From contig JAVBMR010000002.1 of NCBI GenBank assembly GCA_031552235.1, positions 124,001-188,000 of the forward strand: a stretch of DNA of 64,000 nt, in the 5' to 3' direction. The position numbers and the translations under genes are program-made. The stretch comes from WRDF01 sp031552235 (lineage in GTDB: Bacteria > Bacteroidota > Bacteroidia > Bacteroidales > Rikenellaceae). Position 1 is the stretch's first letter. Each line of letters starts with the position of its first letter. The notes under the pieces are model-generated. The model saw only the letters and a list, made by a program, of their open reading frames with translations. It did not search any database and had not been told where the DNA came from. Of the stretch, positions 7,369 to 14,889 are shown piece by piece.

Positions 7369-8250
7369 CTACCTCTTTTTGAACAGTTTCATCAGCGACT
7401 TCACATAGTCCTCGCCTGTCGATACGGCCACGTTGTCCACCTTCGCGCGATTGAGTATCTGCGTGACCTCGCTTGAGTGCTTAATCCACTCTTCGCTGTA
7501 ACGGTCGCGGACTTTCCTCGACGAGGTGTCGACCCATACTTTTTTGCCGGTTTCGGCGTCTTTCAACTCGACTATGCCAACGTCAGGCAACTCGGTTTCC
7601 CTCTCGTCGTAGACGCGGATGCCCACGATGTCGTGCTTCCGGCTTGCGATCTTGAGCGCGTCCTCGAAAGCCTGCATGTCCTCGGGCTTGTCCATGAAGT
7701 CCGACAGGACGAACATCGTGCAGCGTTTCTTGAGCATGTTCGTTATGTAGCGCAGAGGTTCGGACAGCGACGTCCCCGTGTCTTCCGGCCGGAACTCGAT
7801 AAGTTCGCGGATTATCATCAGAACGTGTGCGCGGCCTTTTTTTGGCGGGATGAATTTCTCGACCTTGTCGCTGAAGAACAGGCAGCCTACCTTGTCGTTA
7901 TTTTCCGATGCCGAGAACGCCAGTACGGCGGCTATCTCGGTGATTATGTTCTTTTTGAGCTTGTCCGTTGTCCCGAACATACGCGAAGAGCTGACGTCGA
8001 CCATGAGCATCATTGTCAGCTCGCGCTCCTCTTCGAAAGTCTTGACGTATGGCGAGTTGTTACGCGCGGTCACGTTCCAGTCGATGTCGCGCACGTCGTC
8101 GCCCACGCGGTACTCGCGCACCTCGCTGAACGCCATACCGCGGCCCTTGAACGCGCTGTGGTAGCGCCCGGCAAATATCTCGTTGCTGAGCCCCCGCGTC
8201 TTGATCTCGATCTTGCGGACCTGTTTGAGTATGTCGTTGCTGGTTTCCAA
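7369..8250 (-). CDS. DUF58 domain protein
   Basis: 293-residue soluble protein. The signature GRGMAFSEVREYRVGDDVRDIDWNVTARN (split here as GMAFSEVREYRVGDD and IDWNVTARN) at about 36-64 defines DUF58. A VWA-like core follows with MLMVDVSSS (MIDAS-like DVSSS, about 87-91). DUF58 proteins nearly always accompany MoxR ATPases and are thought to be their substrate or adaptor. Between a novel secreted-protein gene (5 bases) and the BatD-like gene (2 bases) in the same operon. Confidence 0.88.
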   Translation of the reverse strand: METSNDILKQVRKIEIKTRGLSNEIFAGRYHSAFKGRGMAFSEVREYRVGDDVRDIDWNVTARNNSPYVKTFEEERELTMMLMVDVSSSRMFGTTDKLKKNIITEIAAVLAFSASENNDKVGCLFFSDKVEKFIPPKKGRAHVLMIIRELIEFRPEDTGTSLSEPLRYITNMLKKRCTMFVLSDFMDKPEDMQAFEDALKIASRKHDIVGIRVYDERETELPDVGIVELKDAETGKKVWVDTSSRKVRDRYSEEWIKHSSEVTQILNRAKVDNVAVSTGEDYVKSLMKLFKKR

Positions 8251-8255
8251 ACGTA

Positions 8256-8858
8256 TTATTTTCTGACAGGCTGCCTGTTCGGCTGTGGTTTGTCTGTCGG
8301 TTGTTTACTTTGCTGTTCCTGACTTTTTATCTTCTGCATGATCGTGTCCAGTCGCTTTTCCTCGGCGGCAAGGTCGGAGCACGGAACGAATGTGCCATCG
8401 ACTCCTACGGAGGGCAGGCTGAATTCCTGAGCGCTGATGCCTATGATTTCATGGCTTGCGGGAGGGGTCGGTTTATTCGGGTCTTTTCCCTGTTTTTTTA
8501 GGATTTCGCTCATTGGGCTGTCCCCGAAGCCGGTGTACACTATTATTATGTACTTGCCGTTTTTAACTTTCCCTTCTTTCTTTTTGTTGTATTTGGTTAC
8601 AGGTTCATCGCTCAGGTAATAAGTGAAAGTTGCATCCGCCATCTTCATGCCCTTCCAATATATCAATTGCTTGCCCGTTCCCTTTTCGAACGTAAAGAAA
8701 ATCGCATCTCCGATAGCATCGCAGTGTTTGCCGCAATCGTGTCCCCAGATTGTTGAGGTCAGGATGTCCAGCGTGCTTTGTTTTTCTTTCGCTTCGGCAC
8801 CCAACGCTCCGGCCAGAAGCAGGGTGAGCGACACGAGTAAAAGTCTCAGGTTTTTCAT
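8256..8858 (-). CDS. Secreted protein of unknown function inside the Bat operon
   Basis: 200 residues, not recognised. Signal peptide about 1-23 (LLLVSLTLLLAGALGAEAK). The mature part has a CGKHC pair near 42-46, a mixed alpha/beta region about 50-120 and another Cys near 160. The C-terminal 30 residues are rich in Gln, Pro and Lys (EQQSKQPTDKPQPNRQPVRK). Base composition is lower in GC than the flanking genes. It sits between moxR and the DUF58 gene, which are normally adjacent; spacing (51 and 5 bases) fits co-transcription. It could be a lineage-specific periplasmic partner of the BatA/B complex (inference). Confidence 0.7.
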   Translation of the reverse strand: MKNLRLLLVSLTLLLAGALGAEAKEKQSTLDILTSTIWGHDCGKHCDAIGDAIFFTFEKGTGKQLIYWKGMKMADATFTYYLSDEPVTKYNKKKEGKVKNGKYIIIVYTGFGDSPMSEILKKQGKDPNKPTPPASHEIIGISAQEFSLPSVGVDGTFVPCSDLAAEEKRLDTIMQKIKSQEQQSKQPTDKPQPNRQPVRK

Positions 8859-8909
8859 GGTGTCAGGGGTTTTGTCGGGTTGTCGGGTAAGGCAGGGAGG
8901 CGCGAACGG

Positions 8910-9908
8910 TTACGGCACCTCCACGTTGTTCAGTATCTCGGTTATGATCTCTTCCGAGGTGATGTTCTCGGCTTCGGCTTCGTAGGTGAGGCCGATGCGG
9001 TGGCGCAGCACATCGTGGCATACCGCGCGCACGTCTTCCGGAATTACATAGCCGCGCCGTTTGATGAACGCATAGGCCTTCGACGCCTTGGCCAGCGAGA
9101 TGCTCGCACGCGGCGACCCGCCGTAGCTGATGAGCGCCGCGAGTTGTTTCAGGTTGTAATCCTGCGGTTCGCGCGTGGCGAAGATTATGTCGATGATATA
9201 TTTTTCGATCTTCTCGTCCATATATACGTCGTTCACCACCGCGCGCGCCTTTACGATATCGTCCGGCGTGATGACCTTGTTCACTGTCGGGAAACCGCCG
9301 CCCATCATGTTGAGGCGCACGATGTCGCGCTCCTCCTGCTTCTTGGGGTAGGTGATTTTGGCCTTGAGCATGAATCGGTCGACCTGCGCTTCGGGAAGCG
9401 GATATGTACCTTCCTGTTCGAGCGGGTTCTGCGTGGCCAGCACGAGGAACGGCTGCGGGAGCGGGAACGTTTCGTCGCCGATGGTAACCTGGCGCTCCTG
9501 CATGGCTTCGAGAAGTGCGCTCTGCACCTTGGCCGGGGAACGGTTGATTTCGTCCGCGAGTATGAAGTTGGCGAAAACAGGCCCCTTCTTGACCGCGAAC
9601 TCCTCTTTCTTCTGCGAATATATGAGCGTACCGATAAGGTCGGCAGGCAGAAGGTCGGGAGTGAACTGGATGCGGCTGAATTTTGCGTCCACGGCTTGCG
9701 CGAGGGTCGTGATGGCCAGCGTCTTGGCGAGGCCTGGCACGCCTTCGAGAAGGATATGCCCGTTCGACAAAAGGCCGATCAGCAGGGTGTCTAACAGGTG
9801 CTTTTGACCGATTATGACCTTGCCCATCTCCATGTAAAGCGTATCGACGAAAACGCTTTCGCGTCCTATGCGCTCGTTCAGCTCCTTGATATTGATAACG
9901 TCGCTCAT
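8910..9908 (-). CDS. MoxR-family AAA+ ATPase
   Basis: 332 residues. Walker A GVPGLAKT (56-63), the MoxR form with A before K; Walker B FILADEINRSPAKVQ (about 115-130); sensor 1 LVLATQNPLEQEGTYPLPEAQ (about 155-175), the family signature; C-terminal lid domain with SPRASISLAKASKAYAF. MoxR ATPases act as chaperones that load or remodel VWA-domain proteins, here DUF58, BatA and BatB downstream. First gene of the operon, with a -7 box about 93 bases upstream. Confidence 0.93.
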   Translation of the reverse strand: MSDVINIKELNERIGRESVFVDTLYMEMGKVIIGQKHLLDTLLIGLLSNGHILLEGVPGLAKTLAITTLAQAVDAKFSRIQFTPDLLPADLIGTLIYSQKKEEFAVKKGPVFANFILADEINRSPAKVQSALLEAMQERQVTIGDETFPLPQPFLVLATQNPLEQEGTYPLPEAQVDRFMLKAKITYPKKQEERDIVRLNMMGGGFPTVNKVITPDDIVKARAVVNDVYMDEKIEKYIIDIIFATREPQDYNLKQLAALISYGGSPRASISLAKASKAYAFIKRRGYVIPEDVRAVCHDVLRHRIGLTYEAEAENITSEEIITEILNNVEVP

Positions 9909-10000
9909 TATATAGTAAGTTTTGTTGTTCCCGTGATGTCAAAAAAACGGCTTTCGGCCGCCTGTTACCGGTGTTTCGTTTCCATTGAACGTGCCGAACG

Positions 10001-10008
10001 CAAATTTA
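10001..10008 (-). promoter_or_regulatory. -7 box of the Bat operon promoter
   Basis: TAAATTTG on the minus strand (TAnnTTTG). No clear -33 TTTG at the proper distance. The surrounding 9909-10259 gap contains divergent promoters and a repeat at 10081-10173. Confidence 0.4.
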
Positions 10009-10080
10009 TTATAAATTTTCTTAAAAAATCAGTTCCTGGATTTAATATATGGGGTAAAATATAGCGTGTGGTTGCAATAA

Positions 10081-10173
10081 TGCAGTCTGCCGTCGGCGGA
10101 GGGCAAGTTGTGTAACGACGCAGCTCGCCGCGTGGGGCGGCGGCAGGCTGCCGGTGTCGCCTTAGGCGACACC
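10081..10173. repeat. Partial family A/G element
   Basis: GCAGTCTGCCGTCGGCG at the left matches the inner left arm of the element at 38355. It is followed by CGCGTGGGGCGGCGGCAGGC and the 8-bp hairpin GGTGTCGC-CTTAG-GCGACACC (10153-10173), the reverse of a block inside the element at 58255. Terminal repeats are missing. Confidence 0.55.
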
Positions 10174-10224
10174 GAATAATAGAAATAACTTGTTCGAAAA
10201 AGCAATAAAATCCCGGCGAAACCC

Positions 10225-10232
10225 TAACTTTG
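10225..10232 (+). promoter_or_regulatory. -7 box for the pcrA-like helicase gene
   Basis: TAACTTTG, 27 bases before the GTG start. No TTTG at 19-21 bases upstream. Confidence 0.4.
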
Positions 10233-10259
10233 TAATTCAAAAAAAGCAGGAGAAAAGAA

Positions 10260-12788
10260 GTGTCCGAATTACTCAAGAACCTCAATGAGGCCCAGCGTGC
10301 GGCGGTCGTCAACTACGGCTGCCCGTCGCTTATCATAGCCGGTGCCGGGTCGGGCAAGACCCGCGTGCTGACCAGCCGCATAGCCTATATGCTCGAACAG
10401 GGTGTGCAGCCCTGGCGCATACTGGCGCTCACGTTCACCAACAAGGCCGCCGCCGAAATGCGCGAACGCATAGCCAAAATGGTGTCCAAGGAGCAGAGCG
10501 ACCGCCTCTGGATGGGGACGTTCCACTCCATTTTCCTCAAGATACTGCGCATGGAGGCCGACAAACTGGGCTATCCGGCCAGCTTCACGATATACGACAC
10601 CTCCGACAGCCGCAACCTGATAAAGACCATCGTCAAGGAGATGGGCCTGCCCGACGAGCATTATAAGCCCAACGCCGTGCATTCGCGCATCTCGCTCGCG
10701 AAGAACAACCTCGTGACCCCGGCGGCATACGAGGCCAACCCGTCGTATGTGGCCGAAGACCGCCAGCGCAAGATGCCCGAGTTCATCGAGGTCTACAAGG
10801 CCTATATGCGCCGCTGTAAGGAGAACGGCGCGATGGATTTCGATGATATGCTGCTCAATATCAATATACTGTTCCGCGATTTCCCCGATGTGCTGGCCAA
10901 GTATCAGGAGCGTTTCCAATATATCCTCGTGGACGAGTATCAGGACACCAACTACGCGCAGTATATCATAATCCGCCGCCTTGCCGAGAAGCACACCAAT
11001 GTTTGCGTGGTGGGCGACGACGCGCAGAGCATTTACTCCTTCCGGGGAGCGAAAATCGAAAATATCCTGAAATTCCGGAACGATTTCCCCCAGGCGAAAA
11101 CTTTCAAGCTGGAGCAGAACTACCGCTCGACACAAAACATAGTGGGTGCGGCCAACAGCGTCATCGAGAAGAACAAGAACCGTCTCGACAAGGCTTCGTT
11201 CTCGCAGGGCGACAAGGGCGAGCTGATAAAGGTTATGAAGGCCTACACCGATCAGGAAGAGGCTTCGCTCGTAGCGGACGAGATTCGTTCGCTGGCGCGC
11301 GGCGGCGCCAAGTGGAGCGAAGTGGCACTGCTTTACCGCACCAACATGCAGTCGCGCGTGTTCGAGGAGGCTTTCCGCCGCCGCGGCATACCGTACCGCA
11401 TCTATGGCGGCATGTCATTCTACCAACGCAAGGAAGTGAAGGACTTGATGGCCTACATGCAACTTATAGTCAATCCGAATGACGACGTGGCGTTCCGCCG
11501 AATCGTGAATTACCCGGCAAGGGGCATCGGCGACACCACCGTGGGCCGCCTTGCCCAGTCGGCTTCGGACAAAGGGCAGAGCATATGGCTCTTCGCCACG
11601 ACAGGCGACCTCAAGGAGGCCGGGTTGAATGCCGGTGCGGAGCGGAAGATCAAGGATTTTACGGAGCTGATAAACTCGCTCTCGCAGGACCGCACCACGA
11701 TGACGCTATACGAATTCGGCCTCAACGTGGCGACCAAAAGCGGAATTATCGGCAGTTACAAGATAGAGAACACGCCCGAGTCACAGAGCGCCCTCCAGAA
11801 CATAGAGGAGCTTCTGAACTCGATGCAGCTTTTCTCGGAGCAGCAGCAGGCCGAGATGCAGTTCGACCCCACCACCGGCGAACCGCTGGAGGGCGTTAAG
11901 GTCGAGCCGTCGGTCACGGAGTGGCTCCAGAGTGTTACCCTGCTGACCGACATGGACAGCGAGGAGGAGGACCGCGAGAAGGTGACGCTTATGACCATCC
12001 ACTCGGCCAAGGGGCTGGAATTCAAATACGTATTCATTGTGGGATTGGAAGAGAACCTGTTCCCGAGCATGATGAGCATGGACGGCGCAGAGGGCATCGA
12101 AGAGGAGCGCAGGCTTTTCTACGTCGCCATAACCCGCGCGATGGAGAAGGCGTTCCTGTCGTTCTCCGAGATGCGTTTCAAGTGGGGGTCGATGGAGTTT
12201 TGCTCCCCGAGCCGCTTCCTCTCGGAGATCGACCCGAAATACCTCGACATAGCGTTCGAACTGGGCGAGGCCGGGGGACGCAACCGTCCGGCGGAAACTG
12301 TACGTAAGAATTACGGCGACCATAACGAGCGCGCGCAGGGGGGCGGCAGGCCGACCGGACAACGCTCTGCAGGTCAGCCGGGCCAGCGCCAACCGTGGGA
12401 GCGGCGTTCGGAATCTTCCGGGTCGGCGAAACCGGCACCTCGTTATGAGTCACCCAAGCCTGTCGAAGGCCCTGACAGCCGGTTCAAAAGCATGGGGACA
12501 AGGGTGGCGCGACCGGAAAGCGACGCGGCGGCCGTGCCGGCAGAAAGTTCATGCACTGACACTCGGGAGTGCGCGGAGGTGCCTGTTAATTCCGTGTGCC
12601 GGGAGGCACCCGACAGCGGCGCGTTCGAGGTGGGGCAGAGGGTGGCGCACGCCAAGTTCGGCATCGGCACTGTTTCGCATATCGAGCATTTCGGCGGCGA
12701 CCGCAAGATAACGGTACTGTTCGACGATGCCGCCGCGGGAAAGAAGACGCTCCTGAGCAAATACGCGAAACTCGCCATAGTGGGCTGA
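10260..12788 (+). CDS. pcrA: UvrD/PcrA-type DNA helicase
   Basis: 842 residues, superfamily 1A 3'-5' helicase for repair and replication-fork clearing. Motif I AGAGSGKT (27-34), Ia TFTNKAAAEM, II VDEYQDTN, III GDDAQSIYSFRGA, V TIHSAKGLEF, VI VAITRA are all intact. A Pro/Arg/Ser-rich disordered linker (about 675-780) leads to a small C-terminal beta domain (VAHAKFGIGTVSHIEHFGG) like the RNA-polymerase-binding end of PcrA. Starts with GTG behind AGCAGGAGAAA; no ATG precedes the conserved N-terminus LNEAQRAAV. Confidence 0.95.
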   Translation: MSELLKNLNEAQRAAVVNYGCPSLIIAGAGSGKTRVLTSRIAYMLEQGVQPWRILALTFTNKAAAEMRERIAKMVSKEQSDRLWMGTFHSIFLKILRMEADKLGYPASFTIYDTSDSRNLIKTIVKEMGLPDEHYKPNAVHSRISLAKNNLVTPAAYEANPSYVAEDRQRKMPEFIEVYKAYMRRCKENGAMDFDDMLLNINILFRDFPDVLAKYQERFQYILVDEYQDTNYAQYIIIRRLAEKHTNVCVVGDDAQSIYSFRGAKIENILKFRNDFPQAKTFKLEQNYRSTQNIVGAANSVIEKNKNRLDKASFSQGDKGELIKVMKAYTDQEEASLVADEIRSLARGGAKWSEVALLYRTNMQSRVFEEAFRRRGIPYRIYGGMSFYQRKEVKDLMAYMQLIVNPNDDVAFRRIVNYPARGIGDTTVGRLAQSASDKGQSIWLFATTGDLKEAGLNAGAERKIKDFTELINSLSQDRTTMTLYEFGLNVATKSGIIGSYKIENTPESQSALQNIEELLNSMQLFSEQQQAEMQFDPTTGEPLEGVKVEPSVTEWLQSVTLLTDMDSEEEDREKVTLMTIHSAKGLEFKYVFIVGLEENLFPSMMSMDGAEGIEEERRLFYVAITRAMEKAFLSFSEMRFKWGSMEFCSPSRFLSEIDPKYLDIAFELGEAGGRNRPAETVRKNYGDHNERAQGGGRPTGQRSAGQPGQRQPWERRSESSGSAKPAPRYESPKPVEGPDSRFKSMGTRVARPESDAAAVPAESSCTDTRECAEVPVNSVCREAPDSGAFEVGQRVAHAKFGIGTVSHIEHFGGDRKITVLFDDAAAGKKTLLSKYAKLAIVG

Positions 12789-12821
12789 GAATCTGTTGGG
12801 ATTATAATTTTAGTCTTATTC

Positions 12822-12876
12822 GGCCTTCTTTGAAGGCCATCGGGCGCCCCCGAGGGGGGGGCAGGAGCGCCCGAAA
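12822..12876. repeat. Family D palindromic repeat, copy 2
   Basis: Hairpin GGCCTTC-TTT-GAAGGCC (12822-12838), then GGGCGCCCCCGAGG...GCGCCC. Near-identical layout to 44034-44088. It lies between pcrA and nth and could act as a terminator-like structure. Confidence 0.6.
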
Positions 12877-12941
12877 GAGGATATTCGGCTGTTTCTACCC
12901 GGTCTGGTCTGGCCACAAGATAACTTTATAAAACTTCGATT

Positions 12942-13592
12942 ATGACTGTAAAGCAAAGATACGAAGGTGTGATACGCTGGTTCTCGGAGAACATGCCGGT
13001 GGCCGAAACAGAGCTTGATTACAAGACACCATACCAACTGCTTGTGGCTACGATGCTCGCGGCGCAGTGTACGGACAAGCGTGTGAACATGACCACGCCT
13101 GCGCTTTTCGACAAATACCCCACGCCGCAGCTCCTTGCCGAGGCCGAGCCTGAGGAGGTGTTCGCCTACATCAAGAGCATATCGTACCCCAACAACAAGG
13201 CCAAACATCTTGTGAATATGGCCAAGATGGTCGTGTCCGAATTTGGCGGTGAGATCCCGACCGACCTCGATCAGTTGCAGAGATTACCGGGTGTGGGGCG
13301 CAAGACCGCCAACGTGATGGGCGCCGTCATATTCCACAAAAACGTAATGCCGGTCGATACGCACGTCTTCCGTGTTTCGGCCCGCATAGGGCTGACGACC
13401 AACGCCAAGACACCGCTCCAGACCGAAATGCAGCTCGTGAAGCATATTCCCGAAAACCTGCTGCCGCTTGCCCATCACTGGCTTATCCTGCATGGGCGTT
13501 ACGTGTGCGTGGCCCGCAAACCGCATTGCGGCGAGTGCGGCATCACGGCCTACTGCAAGTATTTTGCTAAGGTACGGGATCTTAATTCGTGA
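12942..13592 (+). CDS. nth: Endonuclease III (base-excision DNA glycosylase/AP lyase)
   Basis: 216 residues, usual length. Helix-hairpin-helix LPGVGRKTANVM with the catalytic Lys (about residue 120), catalytic Asp in VDTHVFRVSARIGL (about 138), and the C-terminal [4Fe-4S] cluster ligands in the spacing C-x6-C-x2-C-x5-C (CVARKPHCGECGITAYC). Removes oxidised pyrimidines. Follows pcrA on the same strand after about 150 bases containing a repeat. Confidence 0.95.
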   Translation: MTVKQRYEGVIRWFSENMPVAETELDYKTPYQLLVATMLAAQCTDKRVNMTTPALFDKYPTPQLLAEAEPEEVFAYIKSISYPNNKAKHLVNMAKMVVSEFGGEIPTDLDQLQRLPGVGRKTANVMGAVIFHKNVMPVDTHVFRVSARIGLTTNAKTPLQTEMQLVKHIPENLLPLAHHWLILHGRYVCVARKPHCGECGITAYCKYFAKVRDLNS

Positions 13593-13715
13593 AATATATA
13601 ATAAGTAATTTGTCCTGCATCCATGACGATCGCGGAGAAGTTGGCGTGTCGATAGCGTTATATGAAAATAAATACATATCTTTATAGGGAAAACTTTAAC
13701 CTTATAACTTATTGT

Positions 13716-13886
13716 ATGAAAACAAATGCTCCTAAAAGCACGACCATTATCATTGCTGTCATTTTGGTATTAGTGGCTTTAATCGGTTATTTCGTTGCAA
13801 TTCCGTTTATTACGGCGTATTGTTTCTGGATTTTGCTGGCCGGGTTTGGCGTTTTGCTGGCAGGGAATCTCCTTAAAGGATTTTAG
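13716..13886 (+). CDS. Small two-helix membrane protein
   Basis: 56 residues, not recognised. A short polar N-terminus (MKTNAPKSTT) is followed by two hydrophobic helices (about 10-30 and 33-52) and ends GNLLKGF. The upstream ATG at 13662 is in frame, but its extra 18 residues look non-coding. AT-rich compared with neighbours. A strong terminator follows 17 bases after the stop, which supports it being a real transcribed unit. Confidence 0.6.
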   Translation: MKTNAPKSTTIIIAVILVLVALIGYFVAIPFITAYCFWILLAGFGVLLAGNLLKGF

Positions 13887-13903
13887 CTTACGGACCGTGT
13901 ATG

Positions 13904-13934
13904 AAAAATGCCTCATAAAAATGAGGCATTTTTT
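13904..13934 (+). terminator. Rho-independent terminator
   Basis: Stem AAAAATGCCTCAT / ATGAGGCATTTTT with loop AAAA and a T-run. Ends the small membrane protein transcript. Confidence 0.85.
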
Positions 13935-13939
13935 ATTAT

Positions 13940-14134
13940 GCTTATCCGCAATGATTCACCTGATATTTTTCCAATTAATCCCGGGGTGTAATTGCAGGTC
14001 TCGACGACCGCCGATGCGACCGTCGGGACGCCGCATGGGGCGGCAGTAGGCTGCCGGTACAGCGTGAGGCAACACCTATGAAAATACCCGGCCGAAAAAG
14101 AATGAATTAAAGGCAGGGATTTTTTGCGGATAGA
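13940..14134. repeat. Family A element, degenerate copy
   Basis: Left end GCTTATCCGCAATG, right end TTTTTTGCGGATAGAC, so both terminal inverted repeats are recognisable but diverged. Inside is GCCGCATGGGGCGGCAG followed by TAGGCTGCCGG, as in copies at 10081 and 58255. Lies between the terminator and the thioesterase gene end. Confidence 0.55.
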
Positions 14135-14144
14135 CGTAAAATAA

Positions 14145-14531
14145 TCAGCCCTGCTTGCGGTAGCAGATGGCGTCGAAAAGCGCTACCTCCGCACCGTCCT
14201 GCTTTTTGACGCTGACATGGTATTGGGCGATCCTCTTTCTCAGCAGCGTTTCGCGCGCGGTGGCGGTCAGCACGTCCCCCTCGTATGCCGATTCGAGGTA
14301 GCGTATGTCCGACTGCATCGAGAACGCCGGAATTCCGTGGGCGTTGACCGCCGCGGCGAGCGCGAGGTCGGCAAGTGTGAAAATAGCGCCGCCCTGCGTC
14401 ACCCCGAACGCGTTGAGGTGTTTCCTGCCTATGGTCATTCTCGCAGTCGCGCTACCGGGGGCGACTTCTTCAAGTGTAATTCCCGCTTCGGCCGCGAAGG
14501 CGTCTTTCTTCATCAATTCTTTATAATCCAT
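14145..14531 (-). CDS. PaaI-like hotdog-fold thioesterase
   Basis: 128 residues, the usual size. The hotdog signature is HLNAFGVTQGGAIFTLADLALAAAVN (given as GVTQGGAIFTLADLA, about 43-57), with GG and LAD conserved and Gln in place of the more common His. Likely hydrolyses an acyl-CoA (probably an aromatic or short acyl thioester). The physiological substrate is unknown. Alone on its strand; nearest same-strand gene is ppdK 358 bases upstream. Confidence 0.8.
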   Translation of the reverse strand: MDYKELMKKDAFAAEAGITLEEVAPGSATARMTIGRKHLNAFGVTQGGAIFTLADLALAAAVNAHGIPAFSMQSDIRYLESAYEGDVLTATARETLLRKRIAQYHVSVKKQDGAEVALFDAICYRKQG

Positions 14532-14564
14532 GTTTTTGTAATTTAAATTATTCTCGACATTCCG

Positions 14565-14610
14565 TGAAAGCCGGCTGGCCGCCCTAACCGAGGGACGCAG
14601 CAGGGGAAGA
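14565..14610. repeat. Degenerate family D remnant
   Basis: GAAAGCCGGCTGGCCGCCC resembles the GAAAGCC-GGCAG/GTCAG-GCCGCCC block at 38797 and 44344. The first hairpin arm is nearly lost. With the element at 14634 and the hairpin at 14842 it accounts for most of the 14532-14889 gap; no gene seen there. Confidence 0.35.
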
Positions 14611-14633
14611 GGTCGCTAAAGCAATTTATTTTT

Positions 14634-14791
14634 GGAATTATCCCTTTGGGGCTTGTTGCTATGGTTTCGGCTTGCTTTGCAAGCCGTCAGCCCGACGCTA
14701 CCCGGCGCGGAGGGCTGATATTTTACCTGCGGCTAAATACATCCTCCGCTGGCGTCGGACAGAATATAACAAGCCCCAAAGGGATAATTCC
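14634..14791. repeat. Family B element with perfect 24-bp terminal inverted repeats
   Basis: 158 bases bounded by GGAATTATCCCTTTGGGG plus CTTGTT at 14634-14657 and its exact reverse complement at 14768-14791. The core (about 14674-14765) carries GCAAGCCGTCAGCCCG, CCCGGCGCGGAGGGCTGA and TCCTCCGCTGGCGTCGG and matches cores at 19915 and 44620. No coding capacity. MITE-like in structure. Confidence 0.75.
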
Positions 14792-14841
14792 GTTTATTTT
14801 TATAGCATCCTGCCGCTTGCGGTTTGGATAGTTGGCAGAAT

Positions 14842-14873
14842 CGACAAAGGGGTCCCGAAAGACCCCTTTGTCG
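14842..14873 (-). terminator. Hairpin downstream of ppdK
   Basis: Perfect 13-bp stem CGACAAAGGGGTC / GACCCCTTTGTCG with a 6-base loop, 16 bases past the ppdK stop. No strong T-run follows. Confidence 0.6.
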
Positions 14874-14889
14874 TTAGGCCGAGGCCTGT

